A stretch of 64,000 nucleotides of DNA from Simplicispira hankyongi (GTDB lineage Bacteria; Pseudomonadota; Gammaproteobacteria; Burkholderiales; Burkholderiaceae_C): assembly GCF_003570885.1 (NCBI RefSeq), contig NZ_QXJC01000005.1:62001-126000 (forward strand), in the 5' to 3' direction. Below the pieces are notes generated by a model. The model was not told the origin of the DNA. It saw only the letters and a list, made by a program, of their open reading frames with translations, and did no database searches. A program made the position numbers and the translations under genes. Positions 15,918-24,579 of the stretch are shown here, piece after piece (position 1 is the first letter of the stretch; each line of letters opens with the position of its first letter).

Positions 15918-18338
15918 TTAGTCGTAATTGCTGAAGCGGCTGGGCACCGTCGGGGTATCGCCCAAGGTGCGGTAGCCGGGGATATTCTGGCGCAGACTGG
16001 TAAGTGGGTTGGAGCCCAGGCTCAGGCGCGAGAAGCCGACGAACTCTATCTGGAACAGCAAGCGGGTGTTGGACGTGACCAGGCTGTTTTGCAGGCGTTC
16101 AAGCACCACACGACCGATCCAGCAGCAGCTGTCGTACTCCAAGCCGACCACCGTATCGACCAGCTTGCGGTCGTGCAGGCTGTAGTTGAGTCGGCCCACA
16201 CCATACCAGCGTCCTTCACGTAACGCCCCCGCGTGGGTCTCTGATGGCGGTTGCGTCTGCGCTGCCAGGCCCCACAGGTCAGCGAGCGGCCATTGCCAGC
16301 CGATGTCCACCTGCTCGCTGCTGTCGCGCTGGAACCGGTACGCGGCGCTGACGACGTGGAAGGGGGCAGGCTGGTAGCGCGCGCCTACCGTAGAGCGGAT
16401 GGAGCGGCGCGTCTTGGGATTGAACTGCACCGTGGAGTTGAAGCCCCACTGCGGCGTCCAGTTCAGCGCGGCGCCCACCATCAGATCTGACAGGCGGTCC
16501 TGCACCACAGGTTCGCCCGGAAGCGTCACGTCCTGGTTGGAAAAGCGCACCCGCTGCGCCACGCCAAAACGCGCTGCCTCGGCGCCGGTATCAGGGTCGA
16601 GAAGACGTGTCGTCAGGCCCAGCGTCAGCAGGTTGTTGTCGGCGATGCGGTCCTGGCCGCCGTAGGCGTTCTCGGTGTAGATGGTTGCGAAATTAAAGTC
16701 GTTCGCCGCCGTGTCGTACACCGGCAGCAGGTGCTGATCGCGGTAGGGCGTATAGGTGTAGAAGGCACGTGGCTCAAGCGTCTGTACGAAATCGCGGCTG
16801 AAGAAGCGGGCGTCGCGCTCGAACACCAGACCACTGTCGATGCTGAAAGTCGGCAGCGCCCGGCTGGCCGAGCGCGCGCCGTTGGCAATGGGGGTATCGA
16901 ACTGGTAGTCGGTGGCGTGCAATTGCAGGCGCGGTGTGACGAAACCCGCGGGCCACAGGAAGGGGCGGCTGATTTGCGCCAGTGCGTAGCTGCGCTGGGC
17001 GTTGGGCTGCAGCGTGAGGCTGCGGTCGCTGTGAAAGTGCGTGGTATCGAGTTCGACACTGGCGTCCAACCCCAGACCCAGCTGGCTCGGTACGTAGCGG
17101 TATTGCAACTGGGGCAGCCGGTCGTAGGGCGGCACGATGGGGGCCAGAGGGTCTTGCAGCGTCTGCCACTTGAGTGTGCGCAGCATTACATGCTGGTCGC
17201 CGCTACCCCAGGTGACCAGGGCATCGGCTGGCAGCAGGCGCTGGGTGTCGCTTTGCGTGCCGCGGCCCAGGTCGCGCCAGTAGTTGTCGTCGCTGACGCG
17301 GCGGATGTTCAGGCCGATACCGATGCCCCCCAGGGGGCTGTCAAAATTCGTGTTGTGCTCCAGCGTGTAGCTCCAGCGGGTGCGATCGCGCAGCCGGTCG
17401 GATGGCAGGACGTCGCCCAGGATACGGCCTCGGTACGTCGGCTCCAGGTAGCGAAACTCCCCCCCCGCGCGTACGCCGCGCTTGGCGATCAGCGCCGCCT
17501 CCAGCGTCGCGTCGCGGTTGGGGGCAATGTTCCAGTAATACGGCTGCGAGTACTCGAAACCGTTGACGCTGTCGAGCCCAACGGTGGGGGGCAGCAGGCC
17601 TGACTTGCGCTTGTCCGAGAGCGGGAAGCTGATGTAGGGCACCGGCAGGATGGGCACGCCCTTGAACTCCAGCACGCCGTTGTGCGCAGTGCCGACCTCC
17701 TCGACCTGGTCGATGTCGATGCGTTCGGCACGGATGATCCAGTCAGGCTGCCAGCCCGCGAAGTCCTCGCGCGTGCACGTGGTGTAAGTCGCATCGTGCA
17801 CCACCGCGCGGTCTCGGTCGAGGAAGTCCACGCGCGTGGCTTCGCCATGTGCGCCGTTGGCCAGGAACTGGTAGCGCGCGTCGTTGAAGAAGCCGTCGAA
17901 GGCGTCCACGTGCAGCTGCAACTCGCTGCCTTCGTACACATTGCCTGCGCGGTTGATGCGTACCTGGCCCGTGGCATGGGCCAGATCGTCGGGAGCGGTG
18001 TATTCCAGCCGATCGGCGTGGATCACGGTGTCGCCACGGCGCAATTGGGCGGCACCCTCGACCACCGTGCGCTCGTCCGTTTCCCCCCACATGTGCTCGC
18101 CAGAAACGAAGATCGGCAAGTGCGCGCGTGCCGCGGCCGGAATCGTTTCGCTCAGTTGTGGGCTGGCGCGCAGTGGCACCGGTGTGCTGGGTGCCTCCTG
18201 TGCCCAGGCGGCCAACGGCGCGCCATACAGCGCCAGCGCCACTACGCGCGACCAGGCTGCCGTCGCGCGCAGGCGCGAACGCGGCATCGGGCGGGAAAGG
18301 GTGAATCGCGGGTAGAACGGCAAAAGCTTTGGGTCCAT
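15918..18338 (-). CDS. lptD: LPS-assembly outer membrane protein LptD
   Basis: 806-residue outer membrane beta-barrel that inserts lipopolysaccharide in the outer leaflet with LptE. An N-terminal signal region (VVALALYGAPLAAWA) is followed by a periplasmic OstA/LptA-like jellyroll (RGDTVIHADRLEYTAPDDLAHATGQ) and a large LptD barrel with alternating aromatic strands. The family cysteines are sparse: a Cys in TTCTREDF and a CC pair near residue 745 (EYDSCCWIGRV) could form the needed disulfide. ATG 18338 begins the recognisable N-terminus. Divergent from amgK, as in Pseudomonas, where amgK-murU neighbours lptD. Confidence 0.95.
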   Translation of the reverse strand: MDPKLLPFYPRFTLSRPMPRSRLRATAAWSRVVALALYGAPLAAWAQEAPSTPVPLRASPQLSETIPAAARAHLPIFVSGEHMWGETDERTVVEGAAQLRRGDTVIHADRLEYTAPDDLAHATGQVRINRAGNVYEGSELQLHVDAFDGFFNDARYQFLANGAHGEATRVDFLDRDRAVVHDATYTTCTREDFAGWQPDWIIRAERIDIDQVEEVGTAHNGVLEFKGVPILPVPYISFPLSDKRKSGLLPPTVGLDSVNGFEYSQPYYWNIAPNRDATLEAALIAKRGVRAGGEFRYLEPTYRGRILGDVLPSDRLRDRTRWSYTLEHNTNFDSPLGGIGIGLNIRRVSDDNYWRDLGRGTQSDTQRLLPADALVTWGSGDQHVMLRTLKWQTLQDPLAPIVPPYDRLPQLQYRYVPSQLGLGLDASVELDTTHFHSDRSLTLQPNAQRSYALAQISRPFLWPAGFVTPRLQLHATDYQFDTPIANGARSASRALPTFSIDSGLVFERDARFFSRDFVQTLEPRAFYTYTPYRDQHLLPVYDTAANDFNFATIYTENAYGGQDRIADNNLLTLGLTTRLLDPDTGAEAARFGVAQRVRFSNQDVTLPGEPVVQDRLSDLMVGAALNWTPQWGFNSTVQFNPKTRRSIRSTVGARYQPAPFHVVSAAYRFQRDSSEQVDIGWQWPLADLWGLAAQTQPPSETHAGALREGRWYGVGRLNYSLHDRKLVDTVVGLEYDSCCWIGRVVLERLQNSLVTSNTRLLFQIEFVGFSRLSLGSNPLTSLRQNIPGYRTLGDTPTVPSRFSNYD

Positions 18339-18344
18339 CGGGGT

Positions 18345-18393
18345 GCGGCTGCCTTGCAGCCGCAGCACTGGCAAAGGCCCGCGCTGCGCGGGC
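18345..18393. other. Two hairpins in the lptD-amgK divergent region
   Basis: Two consecutive inverted repeats: GCGGCTG/CAGCCGC around 18345-18363 and GGCCCGC-N5-GCGGGCC at 18375-18393. Neither is followed by a T run, so they are not obvious terminators; they may be operators or RNA structures. A -10-like TAGAAT at 18402-18407 follows, only about ten bases before the amgK ATG, which has no SD. Confidence 0.4.
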
Positions 18394-18417
18394 CGGGTTT
18401 GTAGAATCGGATTATCC

Positions 18418-19524
18418 ATGAGCCACTCCACCAACACGCCGGGCGCGGGCGCCGTTACCTGGCCTGACATCCTTCGCCAGGCGCAATTCACCCAGTGGCT
18501 CGCCCCGCTGGTCGAGCGCCACGGCCTGCGCCCCGAGACGCTGCGCCCGGCCTCGGCCGACGCCAGCTTTCGCCGCTACCTGCGCCTGGACACCCGCGTC
18601 CCCGGCGAGAGCCGCATTGTCATGGACGCGCCGCCCGATCGGGAAGACTGCGCGCCCTTCGTCCACGTGCAGGGCTTGATGCAGCGCGCCGGCTTGAACG
18701 TGCCGGACATCCTGGAATGGGACAAAGCACATGGTTTCCTGCTGCTCTCCGACCTGGGCCAGCACACCGTCATCGAACGCCTCGATGCTGCCGACCCGCA
18801 AGCGGCAAACGCCTGGTACCGGCAGGCGACGGACGTGCTGCTGCAGTGGCAATTGGCTTCGCGCCCTGGCGTGCTGCCGCCTTACGACGCGGCCTTGCTG
18901 CGCCGCGAGCTGGCGCTGTTTCCCGATTGGTACGTGGCGCAGCACCGCCAGGTGGCGCTCAGCGAGGCGCAGCAGCAAGTGTTGTCCACTGCGTTTGACC
19001 GCATCGTGGCGGAAAACCTGAGCGTGCCCAGCGTGTACGTCCACCGCGACTTCATGATGCGGAACCTGATGGCCCCTGTGGGTGAGGGCGGCCCGTTGGG
19101 CGTGCTTGATTTTCAGGATGCGGTCTATGGCCCCATCACCTACGACATTGCCAGCCTGCTGCGCGACGCCTTCATCAGTTGGGACGAAGAGTTCGTGCTC
19201 GACATCACCGTGCGCTACTGGGAGCTGGCCCGCAAGGCGGGCCTTTTGGGCCGCGCCAGCGCCAGCGGCTGGGGCGACGATTTTGGCGCGTTCTACCGCA
19301 GCGTTGAGTGGATGGGCCTGCAGCGCCACCTGAAAGTAGCTGGCATCTTTGCCCGCCTGACCCTGCGCGACGGCAAGCCCAAATACTTGGCGGATGCGCC
19401 GCGCTTCATCGGTTACCTCCGTGCCACGGCCCGCCGCTACCGGGAGCTGGGGCCTTTGGCGCGGCTACTGGACCAGATCGAAGGCGATGCGGCCCCGGTC
19501 GGTTACGCCTACGGGCGGATGTAG
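18418..19524 (+). CDS. amgK: Anomeric MurNAc/GlcNAc kinase AmgK
   Basis: 368-residue aminoglycoside-phosphotransferase-fold kinase. AmgK phosphorylates the anomeric position of MurNAc (and GlcNAc) in the cell-wall recycling route that bypasses de novo UDP-MurNAc synthesis; MurU then makes UDP-MurNAc. Seen: SADASFRRYLRL (nucleotide loop), LLLSDLGQHTVIERL, the catalytic VHRDFMMRNLM and the metal-binding LDFQDAVYGPITYD. Divergent from lptD, as in pseudomonads; its partner murU lies about 28 kb away. ATG 18418 follows a possible -10 by only a few bases, so the mRNA may be nearly leaderless. Confidence 0.92.
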   Translation: MSHSTNTPGAGAVTWPDILRQAQFTQWLAPLVERHGLRPETLRPASADASFRRYLRLDTRVPGESRIVMDAPPDREDCAPFVHVQGLMQRAGLNVPDILEWDKAHGFLLLSDLGQHTVIERLDAADPQAANAWYRQATDVLLQWQLASRPGVLPPYDAALLRRELALFPDWYVAQHRQVALSEAQQQVLSTAFDRIVAENLSVPSVYVHRDFMMRNLMAPVGEGGPLGVLDFQDAVYGPITYDIASLLRDAFISWDEEFVLDITVRYWELARKAGLLGRASASGWGDDFGAFYRSVEWMGLQRHLKVAGIFARLTLRDGKPKYLADAPRFIGYLRATARRYRELGPLARLLDQIEGDAAPVGYAYGRM

Positions 19525-19530
19525 ATTTCA

Positions 19531-19586
19531 TACAAAATAGGCCTCTAGCGCTTATCCAGTAAGCGCTAGCAGCTATTTATTTAGAA
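19531..19586. repeat. Interspersed dyad repeat, copy 2
   Basis: Perfect 10-base stem CTAGCGCTTA (19545-19554) / TAAGCGCTAG (19560-19569), 5-base loop, with AT-rich flanks (ACAAAATAG... and AGCTATTTATTTAG). It lies between amgK and rsmE and ends four bases before the rsmE ATG, so it forms the rsmE 5' leader and leaves no normal SD. Confidence 0.85.
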
Positions 19587-19589
19587 GCA

Positions 19590-20321
19590 ATGCCCCGTTT
19601 TTATTGCCCAGTCGACATGGTCAGCGGCGCTGAACTGGAGCTGCCTGCAGGCGCCGCGCGCCACGTACAAGTGCTGCGCCTGCAGCCGGGTGATGCCATC
19701 ACGCTGTTTCACGGTGGCCTGGAGGCGGCTGGCCCAAGGGGCGAGTTCGAGGCGCGCATCACCCACATGGGTCGCAGCAGCGTGCGCGCCGAAGTGGGCG
19801 CCCACCAAGCGATTGAGCGCGAGGCGGCGTGGGAGGTGCATCTGGTGGCCGGTATCACGGCGAACGAGCGCATGGACTGGCTGGTGGAAAAGGCCGCCGA
19901 GCTGGGCGCCGCCAGCATCACCCCGCTGCTGGCCGAGCGCAGCGTGCTCAAGCTCAAGGGTGAGCGCGCCGACAAAAAGCGTGCCCACTGGCAGGCCATC
20001 GCCATCGCCGCCTGTGAACAGTGCGGGCGCAACCGCGTGCCGCTGGTCGCGCAGGCGCTGGATTTGAGCGACTGGCTGGCGGGACCTGCCGGGGCTGCAC
20101 CCGCGCAGCGCCTGCTGCTGTCGCTGCGCGCAGGCAGTGTGCCTTTGAAAACCCGCCTTGCAGAGGCGGGCCCTGCGGTGTTCCTGTCAGGTCCGGAAGG
20201 CGGGCTAAGCCCCTTTGAAGAAGAGGCTGCGCTGGCGCAGGGCTTTGTTCCCGTCGGTCTTGGCCCGCGCGTGCTGCGCGCCGAGACGGCGGCGCTGGCG
20301 GCGTTGGCGCTGATGGCCTGA
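19590..20321 (+). CDS. rsmE: 16S rRNA m3U1498 methyltransferase RsmE
   Basis: 243-residue SPOUT methyltransferase that methylates N3 of U1498 in 16S rRNA. N-terminal PUA-like part (MPRFYCP, ARHVQVLRLQPGD), the central ERMDWLVEKAAELGAASITPLLAERSV-type stretch typical of the family, and the C-terminal trefoil knot with SGPEGGLSPFE and LGPRVLRAETAALAAL. Directly preceded by interspersed repeat copy 2; GAAG a few bases before the ATG is the only SD-like sequence. Confidence 0.96.
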   Translation: MPRFYCPVDMVSGAELELPAGAARHVQVLRLQPGDAITLFHGGLEAAGPRGEFEARITHMGRSSVRAEVGAHQAIEREAAWEVHLVAGITANERMDWLVEKAAELGAASITPLLAERSVLKLKGERADKKRAHWQAIAIAACEQCGRNRVPLVAQALDLSDWLAGPAGAAPAQRLLLSLRAGSVPLKTRLAEAGPAVFLSGPEGGLSPFEEEAALAQGFVPVGLGPRVLRAETAALAALALMA

Positions 20322-20373
20322 GCTGCCCCTGCCGGTACGGCCGGGGCGCGCCGCGCCCCATACCTTGCAAGTG

Positions 20374-22335
20374 TCAGAGGTTGGTCGCGGCCAGCACTTC
20401 GCTGATATCGGTCAGGCCTTGCAGCACCTTGTCGATGCCGTCCTGGCGCAGCGTGCGCATGCCGGCGACCAGCGCCGAATGGCGGATTTCGCTGGCCGAC
20501 GCACGGTGGCGGATGTGCTGGCGGATGGTGTCGTCGCTCAGCATGAGTTCGTGAATTCCCAGGCGGCCGTGGTAACCACTCTGTTCGCACTTGTCGCAGC
20601 CGACGCAGCGCCACAGGGAAATGCTGCCGTCCGCCTTGCCGTAGGCTGAACGCCAGCGCGCGATTTGCGTGGCGCGTGCCTCGGGGCCACTGTCGGAGGT
20701 GCTGGCAAGGTACTGCTCGGCAAGCTCGTCCAGCCTCGCCATGTCCGCCGGTACGGCCTGGCGACAGGCGGTGCACAGGCGCCGCACCAGGCGCTGGGCC
20801 AGGATGGCGAGCAGCGAATCGGAAAAATTGAACGGATCGATCCCGATTTCCAGCAAGCGCGCGATGCTCTCGGGCGCCGAGTTGGTGTGCAGGGTGGAGA
20901 GCACCAGGTGCCCGGTGAGCGAGGCCTCGACGGCGATGCGCGCGGTTTCCTCGTCGCGCATTTCGCCAATCATGATGACGTCGGGGTCGGCGCGCAGAAA
21001 GGTGCGCATGGCCGCGGCAAAGGTCCAGCCGATGCGCGGGTTCATTTGCACCTGGCGCAGCCCGCTCTGGGTGATCTCAATCGGGTCTTCGGCGGTCCAG
21101 ATCTTGCGACCGGCGGTGTTGATGTCGCTGATCACCGAATGCAAGGTCGTTGTCTTGCCGCAGCCCGTGGGGCCGCACACCAGCACCAGGCCATAGCTTT
21201 TCTGCACCATGCGGCGCAGGGCCGTCAGGTTGGCAGGGCTCAGGCCGATGCCGTCGATCGGCAGCGGCTTGGCGCCGGCCAGCAGGCGCAGCACCACGTC
21301 TTCGAGGCCGCGCGAAGTTGGCACGGTGACCACGCGCAGTTCTACCGGTGGGCCGCCAAAGCGCGAGAAATCGATTTTCCCGTCCTGCGGCTTCCGGTGC
21401 TCGGAGATGTCCATGCTGGCCATGATCTTGAGGCGCGCCACCATGGCGAACCGATAGCGCGCGGGCAGTTCGAGATAAGGCCGCAGCTCGCCGTCCACAC
21501 GCAGGCGTATGCGCAGGGGCCGGGGTGGCATTTCGGTTTCGATGTGGATGTCGGAGGCGCGCTGGGCAATGGCCTCGGTGATCAGCGAATTGATCAAGCG
21601 CACCAGGGTGTTGTCCGATTCGTTCACCACGTCGGCGGCTTCGCCTGCGCTGTCGGGCGTCGCGCTATCCAGGGTGCTGGCCAGGTCCCGTGCGCTGGCG
21701 CGGGCAGCGTTGTTGGCTGCCGCACTGTCGGGGCGCGGCGCGATTTTTGGGTTGTCTCCTGGGTGAATGGCATACGCCTTGGCAATGGCGGGCGCCAGCG
21801 TGCCTGGCGCCGCGCGCAGGGCGATCAGGCGGCGCTGCGTCAAAAATCGAAGCTCGTCGAGCAGCACGCGGTCCAGCGGGTCCACCACCAGCACCACCAG
21901 TGCATCGTCCCGCGCCAGCAGCGGCAGCACCGATTCGCGTTCAGCTACCGGGCGCGGCACCAGTGCCAACGCGGCCGTATCGGGATGGAGCTGCCCAGGG
22001 TTGACCACGTAGTCACCCAGCCAGGCGGCAATGACCTGGCGCAACTGGTCTTGTGTGAGTTCGCCGCCGCCGATGAGAATTTGCCCGATCAGGCGGTGAA
22101 CACCCTGCGCGCGCTCCTGGCGCTGCAACTGCAAGGCCTCGGCCAGCGCCGCCGCGCGCACCATGCCGGCATTGACCAAAGCCTCGCCCAGATGCTTGGC
22201 CGTGCCCACCACCGGATGCGGGGAGTTGATCAGCTGCCAAAGCGCGTCGGAATCGTGCGGCTCGAAATGCGGGCTGGGCGGCAGCGTTTCGTGCTGAGTC
22301 GCGGCAGACAGAGAATCCATGGCAGTGCTTTTCAT
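20374..22335 (-). CDS. GspE/PilB-type secretion ATPase, orphan
   Basis: 653-residue AAA+ traffic ATPase of the type II secretion/type IV pilus family. N-terminal MshEN-like domain (GQILIGGGELTQDQLRQVI), then the ATPase with Walker A GPTGCGKTTTLH, Asp box TAEDPIEI, Walker B VIMIGEMRDEETA and His box LTGHLVLSTLHTN. A zinc-binding cysteine set is present (CTAC and CVGCDKC). No other secretion or pilus gene lies in the window, so it either works with components encoded elsewhere or has a separate role. An internal ATG at 22320 is an equally plausible start. I cannot tell GspE from PilB by sequence alone; the long insertion around the cysteines fits GspE-like proteins. Confidence 0.85.
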   Translation of the reverse strand: MKSTAMDSLSAATQHETLPPSPHFEPHDSDALWQLINSPHPVVGTAKHLGEALVNAGMVRAAALAEALQLQRQERAQGVHRLIGQILIGGGELTQDQLRQVIAAWLGDYVVNPGQLHPDTAALALVPRPVAERESVLPLLARDDALVVLVVDPLDRVLLDELRFLTQRRLIALRAAPGTLAPAIAKAYAIHPGDNPKIAPRPDSAAANNAARASARDLASTLDSATPDSAGEAADVVNESDNTLVRLINSLITEAIAQRASDIHIETEMPPRPLRIRLRVDGELRPYLELPARYRFAMVARLKIMASMDISEHRKPQDGKIDFSRFGGPPVELRVVTVPTSRGLEDVVLRLLAGAKPLPIDGIGLSPANLTALRRMVQKSYGLVLVCGPTGCGKTTTLHSVISDINTAGRKIWTAEDPIEITQSGLRQVQMNPRIGWTFAAAMRTFLRADPDVIMIGEMRDEETARIAVEASLTGHLVLSTLHTNSAPESIARLLEIGIDPFNFSDSLLAILAQRLVRRLCTACRQAVPADMARLDELAEQYLASTSDSGPEARATQIARWRSAYGKADGSISLWRCVGCDKCEQSGYHGRLGIHELMLSDDTIRQHIRHRASASEIRHSALVAGMRTLRQDGIDKVLQGLTDISEVLAATNL

Positions 22336-22368
22336 CCAGGGCAGTGGGCCGCATCACAGCGGCTTCGG

Positions 22369-23184
22369 TTACAGGGCCAACGCGTAGTCGATGGTGAGCG
22401 GTGCGTGGTCGGAAAAGCGCTGCGTTTTGTAGATGCTGGCCGAACGTGCCAGCTGGGCCATTGCGGGGCTCGCCAGATGGTAGTCGAGCCGCCAGCCCAC
22501 GTTGTTGGCCCAGGCCTGGCCGCGATTGCTCCACCAGGTGTAGGCCTCGTCCGTCGTTTCGGGGTGCAGCAGGCGGTAGACATCCACCAGGCCTTCGCTT
22601 GGGTCAGTTGTGTGCAACAGTTTTGTCATCCAGGCGCGTTCTTCGGGCAGAAAACCGCTGTTCTTCTGGTTGCTGCGCCAGTTTTTGAGATCGATTTGCT
22701 GGTGCGCGATGTTGATGTCGCCGCACAAAATGAACTCACGCTCGCCCCGGCATTGCACCAGGTGCGGGTGGAACTGTTCCAGAAAGCGGAACTTGGCCTG
22801 CTGGCGCTCTTCGCCTGACGATCCGCTGGGAAAGTAGGCGCTGATGATGGAGAGCTTGCGCGCAGGGGTGTCGAAGCGCAGCTCGACATAGCGCCCCTCG
22901 GCGTCGAATTCTTCCGAACCGTAGCCGGTGCGCACGTCGCTGGGTTCGTGGCGGGTGTAGACGCCGACGCCGGAGTAGCCCTTTTTCTGCGCGAAGTGAA
23001 AATGCCCGTCCAGACCCGCAAGTTGCTCGAAGCGGCCTGCCACGTCAGATTGTTGTGCCTTGACCTCTTGTACACAAATACAATCCGGTCGCAGCGTGTG
23101 CAGCCACTGTTCAAGCCCCTTGGTAGTGGCTGAGCGGATGCCGTTAAGGTTGAGGCTGGTGAGCTTGAACAAGGAGTTTCCCAT
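22369..23184 (-). CDS. xthA: Exodeoxyribonuclease III
   Basis: 271-residue AP endonuclease/3'-5' exonuclease of the ExoIII family for base excision repair. Motifs: LTSLNLNGIRSA, CVQEVKAQ (metal Glu), GVGVYTR, CGDINIAH, GWRLDYHL and the catalytic FSDHAPLTIDY. The ATG at 23184 shares the bases CATG with the pyrE ATG on the other strand, so the two genes diverge from overlapping starts. No strong SD is visible for xthA; a TTG four codons later (23172) is an alternative start that would match shorter family members. Confidence 0.94.
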   Translation of the reverse strand: MGNSLFKLTSLNLNGIRSATTKGLEQWLHTLRPDCICVQEVKAQQSDVAGRFEQLAGLDGHFHFAQKKGYSGVGVYTRHEPSDVRTGYGSEEFDAEGRYVELRFDTPARKLSIISAYFPSGSSGEERQQAKFRFLEQFHPHLVQCRGEREFILCGDINIAHQQIDLKNWRSNQKNSGFLPEERAWMTKLLHTTDPSEGLVDVYRLLHPETTDEAYTWWSNRGQAWANNVGWRLDYHLASPAMAQLARSASIYKTQRFSDHAPLTIDYALAL

Positions 23185-23881
23185 GTCGGATGTGGATGCA
23201 GCGCAGGCACCTGCCTGTGCGATGGCGCAAGAATTTGTGCGCTTTGCCGTCGAGGCCGGCGTGCTTGGATTCGGCGAATTCAAGACCAAGGCGGGCCGCA
23301 TGAGCCCGTATTTTTTCAACGCCGGCCTGTTCAACGACGGCGCCACGCTGGGGCGCCTTGCCCAATTCTATGCAAATGCCCTGATCGCCAGCGGCATCGA
23401 GTTCGACATGGTGTTCGGCCCGGCGTACAAGGGCATTCCCCTGGCGGCCACGTTGGCTGTCGAGTTGGCGCGGCGCGGGCGCAACGTCCCCTTTGCCTAC
23501 AACCGCAAGGAAGCCAAGGACCACGGCGAAGGCGGAACCCTGGTGGGGGCGCCGCTCGCCGGGCGCGTGCTGATCGTGGACGATGTGATGTCCGCAGGCA
23601 CCGCGGCGCGCGAGTCGATCAAACTGATCGTGAAGGCGGGCGCCACCCCGCACGCCATGGTGGTCGCACTTGACCGCCAGGAAAAGGCAACCGAGGACGG
23701 CCGCGACGTGGACTACAGCGCGGTGCAGTACGTACGCCGTGCGTTGGGACTTGAAGTCTGTGCCATTGCCTGCCTGGCAGACTTATTGCTGTATCTTTCG
23801 GAAACGCGGGGTACTGACATGTTGCAGCACCGCGAGCGGGTGCTGGCGTACCGCCAGCGGTACGGAGTTGCTGAAGGGTGA
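23183..23881 (+). CDS. pyrE: Orotate phosphoribosyltransferase
   Basis: 232-residue enzyme of de novo pyrimidine synthesis, orotate + PRPP to OMP. Motifs: GEFKTKAGRMSPYFFNAG, GPAYKGIPLA, AYNRKEAKDHGEGG and the PRPP loop VLIVDDVMSAGTAARES. A clear AAGGAG lies eight bases before the ATG at 23183 and sits inside the first codons of xthA on the opposite strand. The stop is four bases from the start of the next gene. Confidence 0.96.
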   Translation: MSDVDAAQAPACAMAQEFVRFAVEAGVLGFGEFKTKAGRMSPYFFNAGLFNDGATLGRLAQFYANALIASGIEFDMVFGPAYKGIPLAATLAVELARRGRNVPFAYNRKEAKDHGEGGTLVGAPLAGRVLIVDDVMSAGTAARESIKLIVKAGATPHAMVVALDRQEKATEDGRDVDYSAVQYVRRALGLEVCAIACLADLLLYLSETRGTDMLQHRERVLAYRQRYGVAEG

Positions 23882-23885
23882 CGCA

Positions 23886-24557
23886 TTGAACGCATTGGTC
23901 TGGAGCGCAGGAATCGCAATCGCCTTGCTGGTGCAGGCGGGCGCGCACGCGGAAGAGGCTTCCACGGGCGGCATCTACACCTGCGTCGATGCCAGCGGCC
24001 GACGCATCACGTCAGATCGGCCCATTGCCGCCTGCATCGACCGTGAGCAGCGCGAACTGGGGCCGACCGGCACCGTGCGGCGCGTGATTGGCCCCAGTCT
24101 CACGGAACATGAAAAAGCTGTCCAGGCCGCGCAGTTGCGCAAGCAACAAGACGAAGCCAACCGGGTTGCCGATGAGAAGCGCCGCGAACGTGTGCTGGTG
24201 GCGCGCTACCCGAACCGTGCCGCCCATGATGCAGAGCGGGCCGCGGCGCTTGAAACCGTTGATTCCGTCACGGCAGTGGCCGTGAAGCGGATTCAAGCGC
24301 TGAAAGAGGCCCGCAAGGCAATCGATGCCGAAATGGAGTTCTACAAGAAGGACCCCGCCAAAGCCCCCATGAAGCTGCAGCGCGAGGTGGCCGCCAACGA
24401 TGCGGAAATCCAGGAGCAGCAGCGGTTCATTCTCAGCCAGGGGCAGGAGAAGCAGCGCGTCAACAAGCGGTTTGACGTCGAACTGGCGCAGCTGCGCCAG
24501 TTGTGGGGGACTCGGGCCACCGAGCCGTCCGTGCCTGCGGGGACGGCGGCGCAGTAG
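23886..24557 (+). CDS. DUF4124-like exported protein with coiled coil
   Basis: 223-residue exported protein of unknown function. N-terminal hydrophobic signal (VWSAGIAIALLVQAGAHA), then the DUF4124-like segment GGIYTCVDASGRRITSDRPI with a nearby CIDREQREL, then a charged helical region (about residues 75-210), likely coiled coil (for example AQLRKQQDEANRVADEKRRER). The start is a TTG at 23886, with AAGGG nine bases upstream at the end of pyrE; no ATG fits the signal peptide. Close spacing suggests co-transcription with pyrE. Confidence 0.75.
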   Translation: MNALVWSAGIAIALLVQAGAHAEEASTGGIYTCVDASGRRITSDRPIAACIDREQRELGPTGTVRRVIGPSLTEHEKAVQAAQLRKQQDEANRVADEKRRERVLVARYPNRAAHDAERAAALETVDSVTAVAVKRIQALKEARKAIDAEMEFYKKDPAKAPMKLQREVAANDAEIQEQQRFILSQGQEKQRVNKRFDVELAQLRQLWGTRATEPSVPAGTAAQ

Positions 24558-24579
24558 TTTCGCCCGCAGGCGGCGGCGT

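Noticed and set aside
20336-20360. Hairpin GGGGCGC-gcc-GCGCCCC between rsmE and the GspE-like gene
   Set aside because: Good stem but no T run on either strand, so not called as a terminator.
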